Shown here: positions 16,917 to 24,536 of the stretch, in pieces
Numbering within the stretch: position 1 is the stretch's first letter
How the letters are laid out: each line of letters opens with the position of its first letter
Assembly: GCA_900473915.1 (NCBI GenBank)
Contig: UCNG01000005.1
Span: 1 to 64,000, forward strand
Source: Hyphomicrobiales bacterium
Lineage (GTDB): Bacteria > Pseudomonadota > Alphaproteobacteria > Rhizobiales > Rhizobiaceae
Direction of reading: 5' to 3'
Length of the DNA: 64,000 nt
Program-made: the position numbers and the translations under genes
Notes under the pieces: model-generated
What the model saw: only the letters and a program-made list of their open reading frames with translations
What the model was told of the DNA's origin: nothing
The model's database searches: none

Positions 16917-18002
16917 ATGAACCTTATGACCATGAAGACCCACGACCCTGACGAAAATCGCTGGCAGAAGGTGCTCGACCGCGACAAGGCGTCGGACGGG
17001 GCATTTGTCTATGCGGTGCGCACCACCGGCGTCTATTGCCGCCCGTCATGCCCGTCGCGGCGCGGAAAGCGCGAAAACGTACAGTTTTTCGATGGTTGCG
17101 AGGATGCGGAACGCGCAGGCTTCCGGCCCTGCATGCGCTGCAAGCCGCATCTCTCCGAAACGCTGGCGACGCAGAACAGCACCCGCTATGCCGATATGGT
17201 CGCGAGTGCCTGCCGCTTCATCGAGACGGCGGAAGAGGTGCCTTCCCTTGAAGAAATAGCGGCTTCGGTGAAAGCGAGCCCCGCCCATTTTCACCGCATT
17301 TTCAAGGAGTTCACGGGGCTGACCCCGAAAGCCTATGCCGATGCACACCGCGCGAAGAAGATGCGGGCAGCACTCGATGCGCCGGAAATCCGCGTAACCG
17401 ATGCAATCTATGATGCCGGTTACAATTCCAGCAGCCGCTTCTATGAGGCTTCGGACGGAATTTTGGGAATGACTCCAAAGGCTTACAAGCAAGGCGGCAA
17501 AAATGCGGATATCCGTTTCGCCATCGGCCAGTCAACGCTCGGCGCGGTGCTGGTGGCTGCGAGCGACAGGGGTGTCTGCGCGATTTTGATGGGCGACGAC
17601 CCGGAAGAACTGATCCGCGATCTGGAAAGGCGCTTTCCGCAGGCAAATCTCATCGGCGCGGACCGCGATTTCGAGGATATGGTGGCCAAAGTGGTGGGCT
17701 TCGTCGAAGCACCCCGCATCGGTCTCGACCTGCCACTCGATCTACAGGGAACCGCGTTCCAGCAGCGGGTCTGGCAGGCCTTGCGGGAAATTCCCGTCGG
17801 TAAAACAGTGAGTTACACCGAAATTGCAGAGCGCATCGGCGCGCCGAAATCGGTGCGGGCGGTAGCGCAAGCCTGCGCCGCCAACAAGATCGCCGTCGCG
17901 GTCCCGTGCCACCGCGTGGTGCGCAACGATGGCGGTCTTTCCGGCTATCGCTGGGGCATTGAGCGCAAGCGCGATCTTCTCAAGCGGGAGGGTCAGGCGT
18001 GA
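16917..18002 (+). CDS. ada: Bifunctional Ada: methylphosphotriester/O6-methylguanine methyltransferase and activator
   Basis: The 361 residues carry all parts of E. coli Ada. The N-terminal zinc domain has Cys41, Cys45, Cys72 and Cys75 with the spacing of C38/42/69/72 of E. coli, the first being the phosphotriester acceptor. An AraC-type helix-turn-helix spans about 85-190 (SPAHFHRIFKEFTGLTPKAY). The C-terminal methyltransferase has PCHRVV with the acceptor Cys near 331. Thus it repairs alkylated DNA and, when methylated, should activate its own operon. GAAGGAA precedes the ATG. The stop overlaps the next gene. Confidence 0.95.
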   Translation: MNLMTMKTHDPDENRWQKVLDRDKASDGAFVYAVRTTGVYCRPSCPSRRGKRENVQFFDGCEDAERAGFRPCMRCKPHLSETLATQNSTRYADMVASACRFIETAEEVPSLEEIAASVKASPAHFHRIFKEFTGLTPKAYADAHRAKKMRAALDAPEIRVTDAIYDAGYNSSSRFYEASDGILGMTPKAYKQGGKNADIRFAIGQSTLGAVLVAASDRGVCAILMGDDPEELIRDLERRFPQANLIGADRDFEDMVAKVVGFVEAPRIGLDLPLDLQGTAFQQRVWQALREIPVGKTVSYTEIAERIGAPKSVRAVAQACAANKIAVAVPCHRVVRNDGGLSGYRWGIERKRDLLKREGQA

Positions 18003-18697
18003 GTGATATCCCTGCCTATGACTGGCAAAAAATCGGTGCCGAACTGGATGAGTTCGGTGCCTCAATCCTCAAAAACATAATTTCGCCACAGGATTGCCGC
18101 GAAATAGCCGCCGGCTACTACAATTTAGCCGCATTTCGAAGCGTTATTTCGATGCGAAAACACGGTTTTGGGCGCGGAGAATACAAATATTACGCAAATC
18201 CCATTCCTGCCTTAATTTTGAATCTGCGTCAGAAGCTCTATCCGCAGCTTGCCCCCATCGCCAATCGGTGGAGCGAAAGGCTGGGCTCGGATGTCCGCTT
18301 TCCGCCGACCCATGACGCGTTTCTGGAACGCTGCCACGCGGCGGGACAGACCCGGCCGACACCGCTCATCCTGCAATATGTGGAGGGCGATTATAATTGC
18401 CTGCATCAGGACATTTACGGCGATATCGCTTTTCCGTTGCAGGTGGCGATTTTGCTGTCCGAGCCGGAAAAGGATTTCACGGGTGGGGAGTTCGTCCTGA
18501 CCGAACAGCGACCGCGCATGCAAAGCCGGGCGGAAGTCGTGCCGCTGCGACAGGGAGACGGCGTGGTCTTCGCGGTCAATGACCGCCCGATGCAGGGAAC
18601 ACGCGGGGATTATCGCGTCAAGATGCGGCACGGCGTCAGCCGCATCCGCTTTGGCAAGCGGCATACGCTGGGCATAATCTTTCACGATTCCAGATAG
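17999..18697 (+). CDS. 2OG-Fe(II) oxygenase, putative alkylated DNA repair (PF09859 type)
   Basis: A 232-residue protein beginning at a GTG that overlaps the end of ada by four bases, so translation is likely coupled. It has the iron site HxD in CLHQDIYGD (about residue 140) and a distal His/Arg in MRHGVSRIRFG, as in 2-oxoglutarate-dependent dioxygenases. The family Oxygenase-NA (PF09859) is described as acting on damaged DNA, which fits the ada context and mirrors the ada-alkB operon of E. coli with a non-AlkB enzyme. Activity is inferred. Confidence 0.82.
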   Translation: MSDIPAYDWQKIGAELDEFGASILKNIISPQDCREIAAGYYNLAAFRSVISMRKHGFGRGEYKYYANPIPALILNLRQKLYPQLAPIANRWSERLGSDVRFPPTHDAFLERCHAAGQTRPTPLILQYVEGDYNCLHQDIYGDIAFPLQVAILLSEPEKDFTGGEFVLTEQRPRMQSRAEVVPLRQGDGVVFAVNDRPMQGTRGDYRVKMRHGVSRIRFGKRHTLGIIFHDSR

Positions 18698-18757
18698 AGG
18701 TTGAAACCGAGGTTTCGATGGCCTTTGATCGCAACAAAATGATCGAAGGAGTCGGAT

Positions 18758-19108
18758 ATGAGCGTGACCATCTACGGTATCAAGAACTGCGACACCATGA
18801 AGAAGGCGCGCACCTGGCTTGAAGACCACGGCATCGACTACGCGTTTCACGATTACAAGAAGGAAGGGCTCGACGGTGAAACGCTCGACCGTTTCCTGAA
18901 GGATATTCCGTGGGAGCAATTGCTCAACCGGGCCGGAACGACGTTTCGCAAACTGCCCGAGGAAGAACGCCAGAACGTCGATGCCGCCAAGGCGCGGGCG
19001 CTAATGCTGGCGCAGCCGTCCATGGTCAAGCGCCCGGTGCTCGACAAGGATGGAACGCTGACGGTCGGTTTCAAGCCGGACCAGTATGAAAACTTCTTCA
19101 AGCCTTGA
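18758..19108 (+). CDS. ArsC/Spx-like reductase family protein (YffB)
   Basis: A 116-residue thioredoxin-fold protein of the ArsC family (PF03960). The N-terminal IYGIKNCDTMKKARTWL carries the single active Cys (KNCDT), and KRPVLDKDG contains the conserved Arg-Pro. This form is the YffB type, which binds glutathione; it is not a proven arsenate reductase. GAAGGAG precedes the ATG. It is followed by a composite palindromic repeat. Confidence 0.85.
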   Translation: MSVTIYGIKNCDTMKKARTWLEDHGIDYAFHDYKKEGLDGETLDRFLKDIPWEQLLNRAGTTFRKLPEEERQNVDAAKARALMLAQPSMVKRPVLDKDGTLTVGFKPDQYENFFKP

Positions 19109-19145
19109 GGCGGGAAAACGCTGCTATAGATAGCTGCCGATAATA

Positions 19146-19243
19146 AGAGCGCGTTTCGATCTGATTGAATCGGATCGGCGCTCTATTTATTTGTTTTTAG
19201 GCACATCTTGTCCGAAAACCGCTTCACACTTTTCGGGATGTGC
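19146..19243. repeat. Composite palindromic repeat (A then B)
   Basis: Module A variant AGAGCGCG...GATCTGATTGAATCGGATC...GCGCTCT, linker TATTTATTTGTTTTTA, then module B GGCACATC...CCGAAAACCGCTTCACACTTTTCGG...GATGTGCC. It ends 16 bases before the start of the FUSC gene, so module B can occlude or form part of its leader. Confidence 0.8.
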
Positions 19244-19258
19244 CGGATGGAGAAACCG

Positions 19259-20296
19259 ATGCGGCAGCGCGCGAAGAAGGTCGTTCAGCAATGGTCCGCG
19301 AGCTGGCGCGATTCCCTGATTGCTTCCTTCGCGGGCGGGGTCGCCTGGCTAATCTGCCAGCTGCTTCTGAACCAGCCGAAACCCGTCTTTGCCATGGTAA
19401 CGGCGGTGATCTGTCTGGCGCCGAACCTGCCCAACCATGGCAAGCAGGCGATTGGCGTGATCGTCGGGGTCACGACCGGCGTGCTGGTGGGCGAGCTTTC
19501 GCTGCTCTTGCCGGAAACGGTTCCGGTCTTCCACACAAGCATCGTGACTTTCGTTGCGATGGTGCTGGCAACCTCTTTCGGCATGGCGCCTGCAATTGCC
19601 ATCCAGTCGGGCGTTTCAGCGATCCTGGTTCTTGCCATGGGGCCGCAGGTCGCTGGCGTGACACGGCTGGTGGATGTTCTGGTGGGCGCGGGCGTGGGCT
19701 TGCTGTTCAGCCAGATTTTGATGACGCCGAGCCCGCTGCTTCTGATCGACAAGGCGGCTCGCGGCCTGATCGACCGTCTTGCAAACGGGCTTAAACAATC
19801 GGCTATCGCGCTGGAAAAGCAGGACCCGGTGCGGGCGCAAAGTGCGATCAACCAGTTTACATCGGCGCACCGGGCGGTGATCGCACTCGGCGACGGTATT
19901 GCGCTGGCGCGCAGCAACGCGCGCTGGTCGCTGCGCGGGCGGCTGGTGGCGCGCGAGGTTACGGAAATGGCAGGCCGCTATGACCGTCGCGGCATCCGCC
20001 TCTACGCATCGGCGCTGCTGTTCGGCGAAGCGCTGGGCAACGCGCTGCGCAAGAAGGAAGCCCCGCCGCCGCCGTGGCTGGCGGAAGCCTTGCAGGTGGT
20101 CATCGCCAATTGCGAGCTGGAGGAAGGAGAGCAACCGCGCCGGATACCGCCCATGCCCAAGGACATTCCGTTCGGCTGGCGCGATTGCGTGCACCGGCTG
20201 TCATCGGTTCAGGACACGCTTCTGCACTTCCTGCATTCTGATATTCCCGACAGCCTTCCCGTACCCGAACGGCGGCAAAAGCAAACTGCGGCCTGA
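19259..20296 (+). CDS. FUSC/aromatic acid exporter family membrane protein
   Basis: About 345 residues: an N-terminal block of six or so membrane helices (residues 20-170, VFAMVTAVICLAP, GVIVGVTTGVLVGE, ALVLAMGPQV-like segments) and a cytoplasmic helical C-terminal half. This is the layout of the FUSC superfamily (PF06081/PF13515), to which bacterial aromatic acid exporters belong. The start MRQRAKK is chosen because GGAG sits seven bases upstream and the longer reading would begin inside the palindromic repeat. Substrate unknown. It converges with the AadA-like gene with six bases between. Confidence 0.75.
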   Translation: MRQRAKKVVQQWSASWRDSLIASFAGGVAWLICQLLLNQPKPVFAMVTAVICLAPNLPNHGKQAIGVIVGVTTGVLVGELSLLLPETVPVFHTSIVTFVAMVLATSFGMAPAIAIQSGVSAILVLAMGPQVAGVTRLVDVLVGAGVGLLFSQILMTPSPLLLIDKAARGLIDRLANGLKQSAIALEKQDPVRAQSAINQFTSAHRAVIALGDGIALARSNARWSLRGRLVAREVTEMAGRYDRRGIRLYASALLFGEALGNALRKKEAPPPPWLAEALQVVIANCELEEGEQPRRIPPMPKDIPFGWRDCVHRLSSVQDTLLHFLHSDIPDSLPVPERRQKQTAA

Positions 20297-20302
20297 CAGT
20301 TT

Positions 20303-21082
20303 TCAGGTCAGAGACCGCACATGCTGCGCCAGCTCGTTCGCTGCCTGTCGTGCGAGCGTCGGGCGGTTCCGCCAGTCGTCCAGGGCAGCGCCGCGATAGG
20401 CCGCCTGCGCGAGCGCAAGGACCGAGGCGGTTTCGGGCGAAACACGCGGCAGCGCCCATTCGGCAGCGGCATCTTTCGGCGCGAATTTTCCGGTTTCGAG
20501 CGTGTACCACATGCGGGCAAGCGTCAGCAGGACGTTGCGCTCGTCGCCGGAAAGATTACCTACGAGGGCAGGCAGGGCATCGGCAATCGCGCGCCGAACA
20601 TCTTCGTGCGGCATGGGCGGCAGAAGATGTTCGCGCACGGGGCCAACGAGGCTTATGGCTTCCTGAGCGGCTTGCGCCAGCACCAGCGTATATTCGGGAT
20701 CGGTGTGCGGCTGCGGCACGGTTCCCGCCTCGAATTCGTCGCGCAGCCATTCTCCATAAATGAAGGCGCAACGCGCGGGATAGCCGGGTTCCGCGAGATC
20801 CTGCCGCAGAAAAATCATCACTTCCAGGCATCTTGGCATGCCGGGCCTGGCCGGGTGCCGGCCAGAAATCTGCATCAGACGGTCAACGAGAAGCGCGCCG
20901 GTTTCAGGTGCCAGTGGCTGGTCGCTGACCGCCAGCAGATCGACGTCGCTGTTGGGTCGAAGACCGCCATTTACGGCGGAGCCGTGCAGATATACGGCCT
21001 GCAAGGACGGCCCCAGACATTCTTGCAGAACGGTCAGGGCCTTCGCCGCTTCTTCGGGAATTGCTGCGTGATTTCTATCCAT
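20303..21082 (-). CDS. AadA-like aminoglycoside nucleotidyltransferase
   Basis: A 259-residue protein with the nucleotidyltransferase motif LHGSAVNGGLRPNSDVDLL near residues 32-50 (GS...DxD metal site) and a C-terminal helical DUF4111-type domain with RNVLLTLARMWYTLETGKFAPKDAAAEWAL. This is the organisation of ANT(3'')/ANT(9) enzymes, which inactivate streptomycin and spectinomycin. It sits among housekeeping genes with no integron, IS or transposon marks, so it looks like an intrinsic chromosomal gene; whether it confers resistance is not shown by the sequence. Confidence 0.82.
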   Translation of the reverse strand: MDRNHAAIPEEAAKALTVLQECLGPSLQAVYLHGSAVNGGLRPNSDVDLLAVSDQPLAPETGALLVDRLMQISGRHPARPGMPRCLEVMIFLRQDLAEPGYPARCAFIYGEWLRDEFEAGTVPQPHTDPEYTLVLAQAAQEAISLVGPVREHLLPPMPHEDVRRAIADALPALVGNLSGDERNVLLTLARMWYTLETGKFAPKDAAAEWALPRVSPETASVLALAQAAYRGAALDDWRNRPTLARQAANELAQHVRSLT

Positions 21083-21184
21083 CCTGCGTTGATACTGTCC
21101 CCGGCGGACATATACAACGGCAGCCGACGACAGAAGACCGTCGCTTTTTCAGGCCGCAGCAACTTCTCGCCGTTCCAAGGCTCT

Positions 21185-21273
21185 TCCCGAAAAGTGCAAA
21201 GCGGTTTTCGGACAGGATTCGCTTTAAGACAATAACTTGAGCACCGGTCCGATTCACTCAGATCGGTGCTCAA
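21185..21273. repeat. Composite palindromic repeat overlapping the end of clpP
   Basis: Module B (CCCGAAAAGTGCAAAGCGGTTTTCGGA) is followed by a linker and module A, a hairpin with perfect 10-base arms TTGAGCACCG (21237-21246) and CGGTGCTCAA (21264-21273). The last codons and stop of the ClpP paralogue lie in module A. Confidence 0.8.
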
Positions 21274-21853
21274 GAATGCGGTCGATCAATCCCCATTCGA
21301 GCCCTTGCTCGGCGGTCATGAAATTATCGCGGTCAAGCGCGCGTTCCACCTCTTCATAGGTGCGCCCGCAATGTTCTGCATAAAGCCGCGTCATCAGCCG
21401 CTTGGTTCGCTGGGCTTCCTCGGCATGGATGAAAATGTCCGATGCCTGCCCCTGAAACCCACCGGAGGGCTGGTGAACCAGCAGGTTCGCATTGGGAAGG
21501 GCGGCGCGATGGCCGGGCTCGCCCGCCATCAGCAGGAAGGAACCCATGGAACGGGCCGTCCCCATGCAGAGCGTGTGCACCGGCGCGCGGACATAGCGCA
21601 TCGTGTCATAGATGGCGAGGCCGCTGGTCACGACGCCACCCGGCGAATTGATATAGAGATTGATCGGCTGCTTGGAATTTTCCGCTTCCAGAAACAGCAA
21701 TTGCGCGCAGATCAGCGCGGATACGGTGTCGTTCACTTCGCCGTTGAGAAAGATGATCCGCTCGCGCAGCAGGCGCGAATAGATATCGAACGACCTTTCG
21801 CCGCGGCTCGACTGTTCAACGACCATAGGGACGAGTTGCATCGTTTCGCGCAT
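21254..21853 (-). CDS. ClpP paralogue, Clp protease proteolytic subunit
   Basis: A 199-residue serine protease subunit of the ClpP family (S14). The catalytic triad is kept: Ser102 in [11 protein letters not shown], His127 in VHQPSGG and an Asp in LDRDNFM near 176. The start at 21853 has GAGGAG seven bases upstream. It is not beside clpX, so it is probably an additional ClpP with its own role. Sequence departs from housekeeping ClpP at GTARS (usual GQAAS) and HQPSGG (usual HQPLGG). The C-terminal residues (LEHRSE) are encoded by a dispersed repeat. The next gene upstream is an SRPBCC protein, 39 bases away. Confidence 0.85.
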   Translation of the reverse strand: MRETMQLVPMVVEQSSRGERSFDIYSRLLRERIIFLNGEVNDTVSALICAQLLFLEAENSKQPINLYINSPGGVVTSGLAIYDTMRYVRAPVHTLCMGTARSMGSFLLMAGEPGHRAALPNANLLVHQPSGGFQGQASDIFIHAEEAQRTKRLMTRLYAEHCGRTYEEVERALDRDNFMTAEQGLEWGLIDRILEHRSE

Positions 21854-21892
21854 GGGCGAACTCCTCTCTTCCAAAATCAGAATGTGGGTGCT

Positions 21893-22252
21893 TCAGGCGG
21901 CGCGCATGACCGGCGTCCGGTTGCTGTTGGCGGCAACCGGTGCGGCATGTTTCACCCGCGCGTCGTTCAATTCATGGATGACGCGCAGGCAGGTGCCACC
22001 GGCAATGCCCGGCACGATGCGGAACGTGACCACGCTTTCCAGAAAGGGCGGCTGGCTTTCCCGCATCCGATAGCTGATCTCCTCGCCGGGCTTGCAGGAA
22101 GCAGGTTCGAGATCGGCCAATGCCTCGGATGGGAGCCAGTTTTCGCGAAACTCCGGAATGCTGATCGCGCGCCAGACTTTCTGCGGCGCGGCATCCAGCT
22201 CATATTCCAGCTCGATGCCTTTTTCGCGGTGTTCTTCCTGCCGGTCGGTCAT
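21893..22252 (-). CDS. SRPBCC/AHSA1 domain protein
   Basis: A 119-residue protein of the START/AHSA1 superfamily (PF08327 type): N-terminal ELEYELDAAPQKVWRAIS, SIPEFRENWLPSEA, and a later FLESVVTFRIVPG strand, with a short variable tail. Such proteins bind hydrophobic ligands in a helix-grip fold. It overlaps the ArsR gene by four bases, the common ArsR-SRPBCC two-gene unit, and probably is controlled by it. Biological role unknown. Confidence 0.8.
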   Translation of the reverse strand: MTDRQEEHREKGIELEYELDAAPQKVWRAISIPEFRENWLPSEALADLEPASCKPGEEISYRMRESQPPFLESVVTFRIVPGIAGGTCLRVIHELNDARVKHAAPVAANSNRTPVMRAA

Positions 22253-22575
22253 TGGTCCATATCCTTCAGCAAGGTTTTGAGAGCGTCGATACGTTCCGGC
22301 CAGTAGGCGCGGTATTTCGCAAGCCAGTTGGCGATGAGGGTGAGCCCGTTCGGATCGACTTCATAATTGACGAAGCGCCCTTCGCGTTCCTCGCGCACCA
22401 GTCCCGCGCCGCGCAACACCGCCAGGTGCTGCGACATGGCAGGCTGGCTGATCTTCATGCCTTCCCGCAACGTGCTGGCATTCATGCTGCCCGCTGCCAG
22501 CTTCTCGAAGATCATCCGGCGGGTCGGGTCGGCAAGCGCCCGGAATATATCATTGAATATATCGCTCTCATTCAT
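22249..22575 (-). CDS. ArsR family transcriptional regulator
   Basis: A 108-residue winged-helix repressor: IFRALADPTRRMIFEKLA opening helices, recognition helix KISQPAMSQHLAVLRGAGLV and a wing ending in FVNYEVDP. No metal-binding CxC motif is seen in the alpha-3 position, so a metal effector is unlikely. The start ATG at 22575 is preferred over a GTG at 22593, which would lie in the operator. Probably autoregulated through the palindrome just upstream and paired with the SRPBCC gene. Confidence 0.85.
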   Translation of the reverse strand: MNESDIFNDIFRALADPTRRMIFEKLAAGSMNASTLREGMKISQPAMSQHLAVLRGAGLVREEREGRFVNYEVDPNGLTLIANWLAKYRAYWPERIDALKTLLKDMDQ

Positions 22576-22582
22576 ACGGACA

Positions 22583-22600
22583 CATAAGCGCACACTTATG
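22583..22600. promoter_or_regulatory. Putative ArsR operator
   Basis: Perfect inverted repeat CATAAG-N6-CTTATG located 8 bases upstream of the arsR-type ATG. The form and position suit an autoregulatory ArsR/SmtB operator; binding is inferred. Confidence 0.5.
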
Positions 22601-22640
22601 CGATTCGCAAGCGAAATCTGTTGTCAGCCCGCGAGAAAAG

Positions 22641-22991
22641 TCAGGCAAGCTTGTTCAACGGCACCCAGCCGCAGACCCCATTGGGCGCGCGGCACCATGC
22701 CCATCCATGCGTTTCCTCGATAACAAGGAGCGTAGCACCTTTGTTGCAGGTCAGTTCCATGGCGGAATAGTCGCGCAGGCTGACGGCCCGGCCATCTACG
22801 AAGTTGATGCAATCATCGGGAATCCATCCCGCGCGGCCATCGGGCCCGACAGCCCATAGCCATCGGTAGCCGTCCCAGATTTCAGCTTTTCCGGTCAGGG
22901 AAACGGCCTGCCCCTGGCTAAAGGCAATGGGATCATCGTAGGGCGCAACGTGATCTTCCAGCAGACGTTTGGAAACAGGCTTTTCGGACAT
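22641..22991 (-). CDS. SH3-domain protein of unknown function
   Basis: A cytoplasmic-looking 116-residue protein with two SH3-like halves: one around WLWAVGPDGRAGWIPDDCI and one at the C-terminus, WCRAPNGVCGWVPLNKL. No signal peptide. The start MSEKPVSK at 22991 has GGAAG upstream; a longer start at 23015 is possible. No named partner; upstream and downstream genes are on the same strand but separated by more than 60 bases. The family is common in alphaproteobacteria and uncharacterised as far as I know. Confidence 0.65.
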   Translation of the reverse strand: MSEKPVSKRLLEDHVAPYDDPIAFSQGQAVSLTGKAEIWDGYRWLWAVGPDGRAGWIPDDCINFVDGRAVSLRDYSAMELTCNKGATLLVIEETHGWAWCRAPNGVCGWVPLNKLA

Positions 22992-23105
22992 CGATTGCAC
23001 TTCCGTTGCCAACAACTGGTGAAGATATTGCCGCCAGCGCCTTCGCTTGGAGCCTGAATCAAAAAGGGCGGAATTTTACTTCGCCCTTTCGTCAATCATC
23101 CGAGT

Positions 23106-23720
23106 TCAGGACTTCCGCGCTTCCTTGATCGCTTCGAGCAGTTCCGGCTCCTTCATGACACCGCCATAAAGCTTGGTGCCGATGACGAAGGATGGCGTGC
23201 CGCCAAAATTGAAGGCTTCACCCTGATCCATATTGCGCTCAAGAATGGCATTGATGCGCTTGGAATCGGCCTTATAGGCAGCGTTCAGCTTTGCCGGATC
23301 AAGCCCACCCTTCTTCAGCGCCGCATCCACCTGTTCCGGCGTGAGGCGGCCTGGCGTTGCCATCAGCGCTTCCATGGCCTTCACATAGTTGCCGGACTTT
23401 TCCGCAGCCAGAACCAGACGCGCGGCATAGGCCGAGGTGTCGCCGAAGATGATCCAGTCCTTCATGACGAGGCGGACATTGCCGTCATTCTTGACCACGC
23501 GCATCAACTCGCCATGCCCCTTCTTGCAGTAGGGGCATTGGTAGTCGAAATATTCCACGATGGTTACGTTGCCGTTCGGGTTGCCCAGAACCGGGATTTC
23601 CTTGTCGTAGAGTACTTCCGCAACCGTCGGCACGCGCTGTGCGAGGCTTTCGCCGCCCGAAATGGCAATCGTTGCGGCACCTGCCGCCGTTGCGGCCAGT
23701 ATCTGACGACGGTTCATCAT
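23106..23720 (-). CDS. DsbA family thiol oxidoreductase
   Basis: A 204-residue periplasmic thioredoxin-fold protein. Signal peptide 1-28 (possibly Tat-like, NRRQILAATAAGAA). The active site is CPYC at residues 62-65 in FDYQCPYCKKGH, followed by the cis-Pro block FGGTPSFVIG. It resembles the ScsC/BdbD-like DsbA group with thioredoxin-only Cys. The ATG overlaps the stop of the upstream L,D-transpeptidase gene, so both are translated together. It is probably reduced or oxidised in concert with DsbD encoded next door. Confidence 0.87.
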   Translation of the reverse strand: MMNRRQILAATAAGAATIAISGGESLAQRVPTVAEVLYDKEIPVLGNPNGNVTIVEYFDYQCPYCKKGHGELMRVVKNDGNVRLVMKDWIIFGDTSAYAARLVLAAEKSGNYVKAMEALMATPGRLTPEQVDAALKKGGLDPAKLNAAYKADSKRINAILERNMDQGEAFNFGGTPSFVIGTKLYGGVMKEPELLEAIKEARKS

Positions 23721-24508
23721 GAGCTTGCTCCTTTGCCCGATTGGGATTTATCCAACACGACGACACGCGCACCGGAATTGGCGCGCTTGTAGAGATCGAG
23801 GATGTCCTGATTATAGAGGCGGATGCAGCCGGACGATGCGGCCTTGCCCACAGACCAGGGCTCGTTGGTGCCGTGGATGCGGTAAAGCGTGTCCTTGCCA
23901 TCGCGATAGAGATAGAGCGCGCGGGCACCGAGCGGGTTGCGGATGCCGCCCTCAAGGCCTTTCGCGTATTTTGCGTAATGCTCCGGATTGCGCTTGATCA
24001 TGTTGGCGGTTGGCGTCCAGCGCGGCCACTGCGCCTTGTAGGCGACCTTGGCATCGCCCGAGAAAGTCAGACCCGCGCGGCCAACGCCCACCGAATAACG
24101 GATCGCCTTGCCGCCCGGCTGCACGAGGTAGAGATAGCGCGCATAGGGATCAACGACGATGGTGCCGACAGGCTCATTCGTGGCATAGTCGACTTCGCGG
24201 CGCAGATTGCGCTCCGCGATCTTGTTGACATCGAGCGCCGGGATGAGATTGCCGCGATCGTTCACCGCGCCATACATGGAGGCGTACTCGCTTCTTGCCG
24301 TTTGCACTTCCGGCGCAGGCTGGCTCACCGGCTCGGCTGCAACAGGTTCGGGCGCGACGGCCACCGGCTGCGGCATGGTGACGGCAATGGGCCGGTCCGC
24401 CGACGCGGTCGTGCATGCCGCAGCAACAAATGGCAAGCAGGCCACAAGCGCGATCCGCACCAGGGATGCCCGTGCACCCCGCTTTTCATCAGATACAGTC
24501 AATTTCAA
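23717..24508 (-). CDS. L,D-transpeptidase (YkuD domain), likely lipoprotein
   Basis: A 263-residue protein with a signal sequence ending in VAAACTT, which suggests lipid attachment at the Cys, then a Pro/Ala/Val-rich linker and a YkuD catalytic domain (about 115-250). The motif is canonical: YRIHGTNEP with the active His and SSGCIRLYNQDI with the catalytic Cys and Arg. Such enzymes make 3-3 cross-links in peptidoglycan or attach outer-membrane proteins to the wall, as shown for rhizobiales. It overlaps dsbA by four bases and both lie downstream of dsbD on the same strand. Confidence 0.88.
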   Translation of the reverse strand: MKLTVSDEKRGARASLVRIALVACLPFVAAACTTASADRPIAVTMPQPVAVAPEPVAAEPVSQPAPEVQTARSEYASMYGAVNDRGNLIPALDVNKIAERNLRREVDYATNEPVGTIVVDPYARYLYLVQPGGKAIRYSVGVGRAGLTFSGDAKVAYKAQWPRWTPTANMIKRNPEHYAKYAKGLEGGIRNPLGARALYLYRDGKDTLYRIHGTNEPWSVGKAASSGCIRLYNQDILDLYKRANSGARVVVLDKSQSGKGASS

Positions 24509-24536
24509 AGCCCCCAGGCCAGTTTCAATACAGTGA

